DNA of 47,108 nt from an uncultured Saprospiraceae bacterium (GTDB lineage Bacteria > Bacteroidota > Bacteroidia > Chitinophagales > Saprospiraceae): positions 1 through 47,108 of the forward strand of contig CALDYJ010000034.1 in assembly GCA_937941095.1 (NCBI GenBank). The letters are read 5' to 3'. The notes under the pieces were generated by a model. The model did no database searches, was not told the DNA's origin, and was given only the letters and a program-made list of their open reading frames with translations. The position numbers were made by a program, and so were the translations under genes. This document shows, piece by piece, positions 25,864 to 33,502 of the stretch; position 1 is the stretch's first letter, and the number at the start of each line of letters is the position of its first letter.

Positions 25864-26379
25864 ATGAAAAACAAAGTTCTGACGATAATATTGACATTGA
25901 TGCTATGTGTTGTTTCGCAACATGGATTTGCTCAAAAGTATGGACACATGAATTCTGGAAACCTATTGGAAATGCTCCCAGAGGTTAAATCAGGTGATGC
26001 TGAACTAGAAAAAATGAGGATTAGTCTTTTTGATGCTTTGCAGGTTAAAGTAAAAGCGCTGGAAGAAAAATTTGCCCGTCTGCAAAAGCAAATGTCAGAA
26101 GGAGGCTTAAGCCCCGTTCAACAACAAAAAGCTGAAGAAGAATTAAATAATGAAAGACAAGCCATCATAAAAGAAGAAGAGGCCATTAATCTTCAGCTTC
26201 AGCAAAAAAGAGTTGATTTGCTTCAACCTATTTTTGACAAAGTGAATAAGGCCATAGAAGACATAGGTAGAGAAAAAGGGTACACCATGATTTTTGACAC
26301 CAGTAAATTTAACGCACTTTTATTTGTGCAAGATACTGACGATGTTATGCCTTTGGTAAAAGCTAAACTAGGTTTGTAG
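25864..26379 (+). CDS. OmpH/Skp-family periplasmic chaperone
   Basis: 171 residues from the ATG at 25864, chosen because MKNKVLTIILTLML... gives a standard signal peptide (cleavage after about GFAQ). In-frame ATG 25849 and TTG 25843 upstream would put extra basic residues ahead of it. The mature part is the Skp pattern: a short beta strand (YGHMNSGNLLEMLPEV), a long charged coiled coil (about 45-120, rich in Glu, Lys and Gln) and a closing strand (GYTMIFDTSKFNALLFVQDTDDV). Skp trimers hold unfolded outer-membrane proteins in the periplasm. It is alone here; only one base separates its stop from the convergent protease gene. A TTTG / TATTTG pair with about 18 bases between lies near 25765-25795 and may be its promoter. 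Confidence 0.85.
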   Translation: MKNKVLTIILTLMLCVVSQHGFAQKYGHMNSGNLLEMLPEVKSGDAELEKMRISLFDALQVKVKALEEKFARLQKQMSEGGLSPVQQQKAEEELNNERQAIIKEEEAINLQLQQKRVDLLQPIFDKVNKAIEDIGREKGYTMIFDTSKFNALLFVQDTDDVMPLVKAKLGL

Positions 26380-26380
26380 C

Positions 26381-27460
26381 TTAATTTCGATTAATAAAAT
26401 TATTGATGGAATCTATATCTATGACTCCTATCAATACTTCGTTGTCATAAACAGGTACGAGGCTATAGCTATTTTTTTGAAATTTATCAATCAGTATTCG
26501 AAGTGAAATTCCTTTGTTTATCTTTTCAAAGGTCGAGCTTTTATATTCTGCCATTGTTTTGTGAAGTTCTTGTTTGTTCACTGCTTCTTTCAAAAATATC
26601 AAGGGTAAGATTCCACTGACTTCTTCTTCCTCATCTTTGACAAGAAAGTGTTTAGCTCCAGTGTCATTTTTAGCTTTAGCTAAAGATAATAAATCAGATT
26701 CCTTAAGCATTTGGAAATCAGTTTGCACTATATCAGCAGCTGTGGACCTGTTTAAAAGATCTTCGATTTTGACGCTTCTATATTCATTTCTAGCCATTAA
26801 AAAAACGAACACTGCAATGAAGGGCAATACCAAATGCCCAACATAAATTCCATAGACGAAAAAACAAACTGCAATTATTTGACCCACAATGCTTGCTATT
26901 CTAGTCGCTTTGACTCTTCCTAGTTTTAAAGACAATAAAGCCCTTAAGACTCTCCCTCCATCCATTGGGAAAGCAGGAACTAGATTGAATAAAGCTAACA
27001 TACCATTCATGTAAAAGAGCATGGGCAATAAATTTTCATATCGACTAAAATAATCAACTTCTGTACCCAAAAGATAAATGCCATTCTCACGTACAAAATA
27101 TAGAATTGGGAAAATTAGTAATGCAATAAATAAGTTAACAGCAGGTCCTGCAATAGCAACATAAAATTCTTGCATTGGCTTTTCAGGAATCCTTTCTAAT
27201 CTAGCAATCCCTCCTATTGGAGAAATGATGATGTCTTTAGTATTTACGCCATATTTCCTGGCCATTAGGGCATGACCATATTCATGGAGAATAACAAGTA
27301 TGTACATTGAACAAGAAAACAAGGCCATATGAAGATACCCAATTGGTTCTAGCTCAAACTTATAGCCCAGAAAGAAAATTGAACCAAGTATGAATGCAAT
27401 AGACCAATGCAGGAAGATTGGTATTTTTGCAAAAGTCCCTATTTTAAGTGCGCCTTTCAT
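26381..27460 (-). CDS. Site-2-type membrane metalloprotease (M50) with C-terminal CBS-like region
   Basis: 359 residues. Zinc-binding H59-E60-Y61-G62-H63 lies inside the second or third hydrophobic segment, and the third ligand Asp167 is in NLVPAFPMDGGRVLRALL, both classic for the M50 rhomboid-like intramembrane proteases of the SpoIVFB/S2P class. About six membrane segments fill residues 12-230. The C-terminal 120 residues (from about 240) look like CBS domains, ending SYSLVPVYDNEVLIGVIDIDSI; these often sense adenine nucleotides. Members cut transmembrane anti-sigma factors or similar substrates. An ECF sigma locus lies 1.9 kb away on the same strand, but any link is speculative. Length is normal and both metal motifs are intact. 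Confidence 0.92.
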   Translation of the reverse strand: MKGALKIGTFAKIPIFLHWSIAFILGSIFFLGYKFELEPIGYLHMALFSCSMYILVILHEYGHALMARKYGVNTKDIIISPIGGIARLERIPEKPMQEFYVAIAGPAVNLFIALLIFPILYFVRENGIYLLGTEVDYFSRYENLLPMLFYMNGMLALFNLVPAFPMDGGRVLRALLSLKLGRVKATRIASIVGQIIAVCFFVYGIYVGHLVLPFIAVFVFLMARNEYRSVKIEDLLNRSTAADIVQTDFQMLKESDLLSLAKAKNDTGAKHFLVKDEEEEVSGILPLIFLKEAVNKQELHKTMAEYKSSTFEKINKGISLRILIDKFQKNSYSLVPVYDNEVLIGVIDIDSINNFINRN

Positions 27461-27553
27461 CTTTGAAATGCAATATACTCTTTAATATCACAGTACGCAC
27501 TTAGCAGATCTTTGTTAAGAATTATTTAAGTTTGGAAACTCTGATCCTATCTT

Positions 27554-28738
27554 TTAGTGATGTACCGCCGTACCAGCAGTCAAAGGAATTTGGGTCTCAC
27601 CTTTGATGATTCCTCTACTGATGACAATCTTTTGAATTTCAGAAGTTCCTTCGTAGATCTGAGTAATCTTTGCGTCCCTCATCAATCGTTCGACATGATA
27701 TTCTTTGACAAAGCCATAACCACCGTGTATTTGAACTGCTTCCACAGTATGTTTCATTGCTATTTGTGAGGCGTAAAGTTTGGCCATCGAACTAGAAGCA
27801 TCAAAATTAAGGCCTTGATCTTTCATCCATGCAGAACGATAAACCAACATCCTTGCAGCTTCTATATCTGTGGCCATATCGGCTAATTTAAAGGCAATCG
27901 CTTGATGCCTATTTATTTCTTTTCCAAATGCTGTTCGCTCATGAGAATACGCTAAGGCGAGTTCGTAGGCTCCTGCTGCTATTCCGAGAGCTTGAGAAGC
28001 AATACCAATTCTTCCACCTGATAAAACTTTCATAGCAAACTTGAATCCGAATCCATCTTCTCCAATTCTATTTTCCTTTGGGACTTTTACATTATTATAC
28101 ATGATGCTGCAAGTGTCAGAAGACCTAATGCCTAGCTTGTCTTCTTTTGCTCCTAAATTTATGCCTTCGGAATCAGCTTCTACGATCAATACATTAATGC
28201 CTTTATGTTTAAGCTCAGGATTTGTTTGTGCAACTACTAAATGTACAGCAGAAGTAGTACCATTTGTAATCCAATTTTTTGTTCCATTCAAAAGGTAATG
28301 ATCTCCTTTGTCTTCAGCCGTTGTTCTTTGCATAGTAGCATCAGATCCTGCTTCTGGTTCTGATAAACAAAAAGAACCAATCCATTCTCCGCTAGTAAGC
28401 TTTGGCAGATATTTAGCTTTTTGAGCTTCGGTTCCAAATTTTTCAATGCCCCAACAAACCAAAGAATTATTAACAGACATCACCACAGAACAAGAGTTAT
28501 CTATTTTAGAAATCTCTTCCATCGCTAGGACATACGACATGGTGTCCATTCCACCACCTCCATACTCTGGAGAGACCATCATACCAAGAAATCCAAGTTC
28601 TCCCATTTGTCTAATCTGATCTGTAGGGAAAATCATTTTTGAATCTCTTTCGATAACGCCTTGCTTTAACTCTTGTTGAGCGAAATCTCTTGCCGCATCT
28701 CTTACGGCCAATTGTTCTTCTGTTAAGGAAAAATTCAT
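27554..28738 (-). CDS. Acyl-CoA dehydrogenase (short-chain type)
   Basis: 394 residues, the usual length for a soluble FAD-dependent acyl-CoA dehydrogenase that makes the trans-2-enoyl-CoA in beta-oxidation or branched amino acid breakdown. N-terminal helical domain, the middle beta domain with CLSEPEAGSDA and NGTKNWITNG, and the C-terminal helical domain with RTAFGKEINRHQAIAF, QIHGGYGF and YEGTSEIQ; the Glu of YEGTSE is the catalytic base position of short-chain (butyryl-CoA) members. The acyl chain length is inferred only from that. It is monocistronic, with an exact TAnnTTTG upstream (28804-28811 on this strand). Confidence 0.95.
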   Translation of the reverse strand: MNFSLTEEQLAVRDAARDFAQQELKQGVIERDSKMIFPTDQIRQMGELGFLGMMVSPEYGGGGMDTMSYVLAMEEISKIDNSCSVVMSVNNSLVCWGIEKFGTEAQKAKYLPKLTSGEWIGSFCLSEPEAGSDATMQRTTAEDKGDHYLLNGTKNWITNGTTSAVHLVVAQTNPELKHKGINVLIVEADSEGINLGAKEDKLGIRSSDTCSIMYNNVKVPKENRIGEDGFGFKFAMKVLSGGRIGIASQALGIAAGAYELALAYSHERTAFGKEINRHQAIAFKLADMATDIEAARMLVYRSAWMKDQGLNFDASSSMAKLYASQIAMKHTVEAVQIHGGYGFVKEYHVERLMRDAKITQIYEGTSEIQKIVISRGIIKGETQIPLTAGTAVHH

Positions 28739-28803
28739 TGTTTATTGGTATTATTGCTATGAAAATCGAGCATTAGCGAAAATTCGCTAAATTAATTACA
28801 GCC

Positions 28804-28811
28804 CAAATTTA
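28804..28811 (-). promoter_or_regulatory. Possible -7 element for the acyl-CoA dehydrogenase gene
   Basis: Read on the minus strand this is TAAATTTG, an exact TAnnTTTG, 65 bases upstream of the acyl-CoA dehydrogenase ATG. No TTG was found at a standard distance behind it, so the promoter is only partly supported. Confidence 0.35.
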
Positions 28812-28826
28812 CATAAAAAGAAGCAA

Positions 28827-30101
28827 TTATGATACTGATTTGGTTGCCAATACTTTAGATTTATTGAAAAGCAAAACAATTGAAGCAATGATCAAAAAGA
28901 TTGAGCAAATTAAGAAGGCATAAATGATGTTATTGCCTTCGTCAAAAAAGGTCAATGTGAAGATTCCAATGAAGAGAATTCTAAAAAGTATGTTAGCTAT
29001 ATTAAAGACCGAGACTGATCTCCCAAAGACTTCATTTGGTATGATTTCAAACAAAAAGGTAGTCCTTAAAATTCTTGAACCTGCATTACTAAGCCCCAAT
29101 ACAAAAAGCATGGCATAAAAGATGTTGACATTTTTTGTCCAAAAAAGCACAAAGAAAAGAGCAGCAGTCGCTAAAGTCAAAATGATGATACCACTGGGTT
29201 TGCTGCGACTCTTGAAAAGATAAACGATGCTAGCACCTGCTAATAAAGCTCCTATGGCATAAAACATATCGCTAATAGCATACATGTCTCCTTCACCATT
29301 CATATGAGATTTAACGTATTTAGCTCCAAGCAAGAATCCTTCTAAAATAACTGTAACAAAGAGGCAATATGAAGCAATGCCGAAGACAAAAACTTCAGGG
29401 TATTTTTTAAAGTATTGTATGCCAGATTTTAAACGTTTCAAAATGCCACCACTTTCGACACGACTACGTTTTAGAGAAACATAAGAGATGAGTGCTATGA
29501 TCAAAAGGGATACTATATAAGTGATTCCATCCAAAAGAAAGATATACTCTATATTCCACGCTTCAAACTCAAATGGGATTTTCAAAGTGAAACCAAAAAT
29601 TTCTGTCTCCCCATTTTTTGTTCCTTCTAAAAGTATTGCAGCAGCAGCACCGGCTACCATAGAACTAAATTGGCCTTGTATTTCTAACAAAGAAGTAATT
29701 CTATTGTATAATTTGGGTTCAGTTATTTCTTGTACAAAAGCATAAAGATTAGGATAGTGGATGCTGTAGTTTAAAAAAGTAATAGCAAACACAATCGCAA
29801 TCCAATACCAAACTAATCCTCCAGAATAAACACCAAAGGCAGAGATGGCTAAGACGATGATCCCAGAGATTAGATTTGTAACCATGAAAATCTTTCTACG
29901 ATCGTACTTGTCTATTAGTATGCCTGAATAAGGAGCCCAAAAAATTAAAAGGCAATTAACTAATATAAACCATTTGGTGTAAATTGGAAACATGTCCATT
30001 TTTACAAAATACCAAGGTATAGCAATCATACTTATGCCCTGAGCAATAGTCGAGATGCTATTGGCAATAAATAAAAGAATGATGGCTAATTTATTTTTCA
30101 T
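28827..30101 (-). CDS. Major facilitator superfamily transporter
   Basis: 424 residues with about 12 hydrophobic segments and the MFS loop 2-3 signature in the form GILIDKYDRRKIFM near 59-72. The overall look (MFS_3-like, resembling macrolide-efflux or enterobactin-exporter relatives) points to a drug or small-molecule exporter in the inner membrane, but substrate is not predictable. A cytoplasmic Arg/Lys-rich loop (LKRSRVESGGILKRLKSG) sits between the two six-helix halves. Its ATG overlaps the stop of the DUF4286 gene by one base (TAATG on this strand), so the two are coupled. Confidence 0.85.
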   Translation of the reverse strand: MKNKLAIILLFIANSISTIAQGISMIAIPWYFVKMDMFPIYTKWFILVNCLLIFWAPYSGILIDKYDRRKIFMVTNLISGIIVLAISAFGVYSGGLVWYWIAIVFAITFLNYSIHYPNLYAFVQEITEPKLYNRITSLLEIQGQFSSMVAGAAAAILLEGTKNGETEIFGFTLKIPFEFEAWNIEYIFLLDGITYIVSLLIIALISYVSLKRSRVESGGILKRLKSGIQYFKKYPEVFVFGIASYCLFVTVILEGFLLGAKYVKSHMNGEGDMYAISDMFYAIGALLAGASIVYLFKSRSKPSGIIILTLATAALFFVLFWTKNVNIFYAMLFVLGLSNAGSRILRTTFLFEIIPNEVFGRSVSVFNIANILFRILFIGIFTLTFFDEGNNIIYAFLICSIFLIIASIVLLFNKSKVLATKSVS

Positions 30102-30400
30102 TAAAGTACTTCTAATAAAGTTCTAAATGCTGCAAATTTACCTTGATATCTTTCTGTATGTTCTTTTTGTAATTCTTTTGCATGCTTGTCTTGATATTCC
30201 ATCAAGGTGTCCATGTCTTTGCATTCATATTGTATGGCAAAAGAAGGTCCTGTCTCTTGATCGCCTAGAACCTTGAGTATTCTGTTGCCAAGGAATAAAT
30301 CTGTTTTCATCACATCTGGAACATGCACAGTCTTCATCCATCTAAGCCAATCTTCTTCAATGCTAGGATCTAGTGTAATCGTTACATTATAAATGATCAT
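30101..30400 (-). CDS. DUF4286 family protein
   Basis: A 99-residue cytosolic protein with the pattern MIIYNVTITLDPSIEEDWLRWM ... HVPDVMKT ... SFAIQYECKDMDTLMEY, which fits the DUF4286 family of ferredoxin-like (dimeric alpha-beta barrel) proteins common in Bacteroidota. No activity is known. It starts the two-gene unit with the MFS transporter, overlapping it by one base, and diverges from the acetyltransferase-like gene across 79 bases. Confidence 0.8.
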   Translation of the reverse strand: MIIYNVTITLDPSIEEDWLRWMKTVHVPDVMKTDLFLGNRILKVLGDQETGPSFAIQYECKDMDTLMEYQDKHAKELQKEHTERYQGKFAAFRTLLEVL

Positions 30401-30479
30401 GAATTTTTCTTTAAAAGAAAGGAAATAAACAATTCTTTCTTAGGTTTATGAATCTAAAATTAATTCTAGCACAATTGTG

Positions 30480-31115
30480 ATGAGCTATAAAGAAATTAAC
30501 ATTCAAAATTGGAAGCGTAAAGATATCTTTATGCTGTTCAAAAACTATGATGATCCTTACTTTAACATCACATTTGAAGTAGATGTTTCTCATTTGTACA
30601 GACAATGCAGGTATAAAAAAATTTCTTTTTTCTTAGCATCATTATACTTTAGTACAAAAGCAGCTAATGTTATCGAAGGTTTTAAGTTAAGATTTAAAGA
30701 AGAAAAGGTAATCTGTTATGATAAAGTAGATTTAGGAAGCACCATCTTATTAGAGAATCAGACCTTTACTTTTTGTTACTTTGATTTTGTAAATGATTTT
30801 TCGGTTTTTCATAATAATGGAAGAAAGAAAATTGAAAACATTAAATCAACTATTTCTTTTGAACCAAAGGATGATAAGTTTGACATCATTCATTATTCAG
30901 TAATCCCTTGGATTCCTTTGACGGCATTTAAGCATGCTAGAAACTTAAATAAATTAGATGCTGTTCCTAAAATTGTGTTTGGCAAAGTAAATGAAGCTTT
31001 TAATAAAAAAATGATGCCAGTAAGTGTAGAGCTACATCATGCTTTGGCAGATGGATGGGATGCAGGTCAGTATTATGAATTGTTTCAAAAAGAATTAAAT
31101 GCAGCCTTTCTTTAA
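30480..31115 (+). CDS. Chloramphenicol acetyltransferase-like acyltransferase
   Basis: 211 residues from ATG 30480; a GTG three bases upstream is an alternative. The fold and length match the CAT trimer family: an N-terminal NWKRKDIFMLFKNYDDPYFNIT segment corresponding to the usual W-x-R-x-x-x-F start, YFSTKAANVIEGFKLRF in the middle, and the catalytic HHALADGWDAG near the C-terminus, where the second His is the general base. Enzymes of this family acetylate hydroxyls using acetyl-CoA; many chromosomal Bacteroidota members are not proven resistance genes, so drug inactivation should not be assumed. It ends two bases before the convergent cyclase gene. Confidence 0.88.
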   Translation: MSYKEINIQNWKRKDIFMLFKNYDDPYFNITFEVDVSHLYRQCRYKKISFFLASLYFSTKAANVIEGFKLRFKEEKVICYDKVDLGSTILLENQTFTFCYFDFVNDFSVFHNNGRKKIENIKSTISFEPKDDKFDIIHYSVIPWIPLTAFKHARNLNKLDAVPKIVFGKVNEAFNKKMMPVSVELHHALADGWDAGQYYELFQKELNAAFL

Positions 31116-31117
31116 TT

Positions 31118-33499
31118 TTAATCAACAAAATACATCTCAACCTTACCTCCGTTTTTAATTTCGATGGCTCCTCTATAAGTGCATTTAAAATGATCTTTAA
31201 TGTAAGCGTAAGTTGTTGAAGAAATGTTGATACTGCCTTCTTTTCCACTACTCTCCATTCTACTGGCTATGTTTACAGTATCACCCCAGATGTCATAAGC
31301 AAATTTTTTCTTGCCTACTACTCCTGCGATGACTTCCCCAGAATGAATGCCAATTCTCATGTTCCAATAGTTTTCTTTTTTGGCTTGCTTAAAAGATAAT
31401 CTCCTGTTCATAAAGTTGCTCATTTCTTTTGCAGCTTTGACTACGTCAATTGGATTAGTTTTATTTGCAACAGGTAAACCTCCAGCGCACATGTAGGCAT
31501 CTCCAATAGTTTTTATTTTTTCGAGGCCGAATTGCTCTGCAATTTCGTCAAAAGCGATAAAGCATTCATTCAGTTCTTTGATCAACTGTTCGGGGCTCAT
31601 ATTTTTTGTGATGGCTGTAAAGCCACTAAAATCGGTAAACAAAACGCTGACTAATTCATATTTTTTAGGAGTCGCTATCCCTACTTCTTTCAATTCATTT
31701 GCAGTTTCCGTTGGTAATATGTTTAGCAACAAAGCATCGGATTTTGACCTTTCTTTTTCTATCTCTAGGTTTTTTTGTTCGAGATTTTTGTTCGAACGAC
31801 GAGCAAATAATAAACCGGCAAATATTAAACCTAAGATGACTGTTCCTAGGACTCCGAAACCGTAGGCTAATTGTTTAAAAGCAGATTGCTTATCGATTTC
31901 TAACTGAGCAATTTCTTGTTTTCGCGTTAAAAGTTGTTTGTCTTTGTTAAGGAGATCAATTTCTTTCAGTCGTTCTTTTTCTTCAGCTGTCTTGTTTGCA
32001 AGCGCCAAACTTTGTTCAGCTTCTTTTCGATTAAGTTCGGCTATTTCTCTATCCTGTTTTTCAGACGAAAGTTGCTGGGTAGTTAATAAAAGTGTTTGTT
32101 GTGTTTTCAGCGCTTCTAATTCTTTATTTTTCAAGCTCGCTTCTCTAATTTCTTGTTCTTGCTTTAGTAAGACTAATTCACTCTCCCTTTTTTCTCCCTC
32201 CAGTCTTAAGGCAGATTCAGACAATTCAAGCTTATCTTTTTCTAAACTCAATTGGTTTAAATTCAAGGTTTGAATTTCTTGGTTGGAAATGAGAATTTTT
32301 ATTTCCTTTTCTGCCCGTTCTAGTAAATATTGTTGTTGTAATAATGCTTGCTGCTTCAATCTTTCTTCGAGTAAAAAAGAATCCCGAAGCGCTAAATGTT
32401 GTTTATAATAGGTCAGTGCTTTTTCATAGTCATATAAATCCTGATGAATTGAAGCGCCAATAAAATAGCTTTCGCTTAAAACTCTTTTGTTTTGATTTCG
32501 AAGAGCAGTGTTTATTGCTTCATCATTAAAAGTTTGAGCATTAAAGAGATCATTGTTTTTATAATAGACACTCGACATTAAATGTGTCAGTTGGGCAAAC
32601 CTTTCTTTGTTTTTAGATTTAAAAAGTAATTGTCTTGCCTTGGTGAATTGTTCTATAGCTTTTTGTAGATCTCCTGAATTTTGGTAAGCAATGCCTAGGT
32701 TTGTATAAATGATTGATTCATCCAGAGAATTTGTTTCTTGATTTAATGCTTCTGCTTTTTCAAAATATAATATGGCATTTTCATATTCTTTTAATTCATG
32801 GTAATTGTAGCCAATATTATTATAGCTTATAGCCATTAAGTCTCCATCGTTTTTGTTTTCAATTAATTTTAATATCTCTAGGTTGTATTTCAAAACCTCT
32901 CGGTGTTGATTTTTTTGTTGGCCTGCTATGATTTTGTTTTGCAAAGCGTTTAGGTGTAATTCGTAGTTACGATTCACCTTGGCAAATTCATATACTTTTG
33001 TAAAATAAAATTGAGCAGAGTCAGCTTCTTGTTCTTGCAAAAATGTTGACCCCATGTTGTTCCATAAAGCTGCTTTGTCTTCCGACAAATGCAATGCTTT
33101 TCTATAATATTCTAAAGCTTTGTCTCCTAAGTTTTCTACCGCGTATATTTCAGCAATTTTTAATAGTGTATTAAGTATGGTGTTGTTTGTTTGATCTTTC
33201 TCTTCTTTATCTAGTAATGCCAAGTTGAATCTTAAAGCGGTTATATTGTCCTTTCTTCTTTCATGATAAGTGGCTAGCCAAGCAAGAATTTCTTTTTCTC
33301 CTTTGGCGTATTTTATTGATTGTGCAACATATAGCGCTTGCTCCATTTGTGTAGCATTTTCTTCTAGTGTAAAGTTGTCTTTAACTTGGAAAATGACTTC
33401 ATCTACGAAGGAGCTGTCTAATGCTTCTTGTTGCCCACTTACTTGTAAAGCTAAGAGGCTAAAAAATAGAACAAGTAGATATGTAATATGCCTTTTCAA
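31118..33499 (-). CDS. TPR sensor protein with class III adenylate cyclase domain
   Basis: 793 residues: signal peptide (1 to about 22, ending VSGQ), about six tetratricopeptide repeats (roughly 55-380), a long Glu/Gln/Leu-rich coiled coil (about 385-535), a membrane helix (about 545-567, GFGVLGTVILGLIFAGLLFA), then a class III cyclase domain from about 610. The two metal aspartates are D623 (FTDFSGF) and D667 (KTIGDAY); Lys663 is the adenine-selecting position, and DIWGDTVNIASRM carries the second purine contact and the transition-state Arg. All catalytic positions are kept, so it should make cAMP from ATP in the cytoplasm under control of the periplasmic TPR region. It starts 3 bases after the TonB receptor stop, so the two are co-transcribed. 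Confidence 0.9.
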   Translation of the reverse strand: MKRHITYLLVLFFSLLALQVSGQQEALDSSFVDEVIFQVKDNFTLEENATQMEQALYVAQSIKYAKGEKEILAWLATYHERRKDNITALRFNLALLDKEEKDQTNNTILNTLLKIAEIYAVENLGDKALEYYRKALHLSEDKAALWNNMGSTFLQEQEADSAQFYFTKVYEFAKVNRNYELHLNALQNKIIAGQQKNQHREVLKYNLEILKLIENKNDGDLMAISYNNIGYNYHELKEYENAILYFEKAEALNQETNSLDESIIYTNLGIAYQNSGDLQKAIEQFTKARQLLFKSKNKERFAQLTHLMSSVYYKNNDLFNAQTFNDEAINTALRNQNKRVLSESYFIGASIHQDLYDYEKALTYYKQHLALRDSFLLEERLKQQALLQQQYLLERAEKEIKILISNQEIQTLNLNQLSLEKDKLELSESALRLEGEKRESELVLLKQEQEIREASLKNKELEALKTQQTLLLTTQQLSSEKQDREIAELNRKEAEQSLALANKTAEEKERLKEIDLLNKDKQLLTRKQEIAQLEIDKQSAFKQLAYGFGVLGTVILGLIFAGLLFARRSNKNLEQKNLEIEKERSKSDALLLNILPTETANELKEVGIATPKKYELVSVLFTDFSGFTAITKNMSPEQLIKELNECFIAFDEIAEQFGLEKIKTIGDAYMCAGGLPVANKTNPIDVVKAAKEMSNFMNRRLSFKQAKKENYWNMRIGIHSGEVIAGVVGKKKFAYDIWGDTVNIASRMESSGKEGSINISSTTYAYIKDHFKCTYRGAIEIKNGGKVEMYFVD

Positions 33500-33502
33500 A
33501 TT

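Noticed and set aside
25800..25988. 62-codon plus-strand frame overlapping the Skp gene
   Set aside because: It overlaps the signal peptide region of a well-supported Skp gene in another frame and has no recognisable content.
30480..31115. Acquired chloramphenicol resistance gene
   Set aside because: The catalytic motif is intact, but the base composition matches the surroundings, no mobile element is near, and many chromosomal relatives are not known resistance genes.
31938..32273. 111-codon plus-strand frame inside the cyclase gene
   Set aside because: It is the complement of the Glu/Gln/Leu coiled coil; its Ser/Phe/Cys repeats simply mirror those codons.
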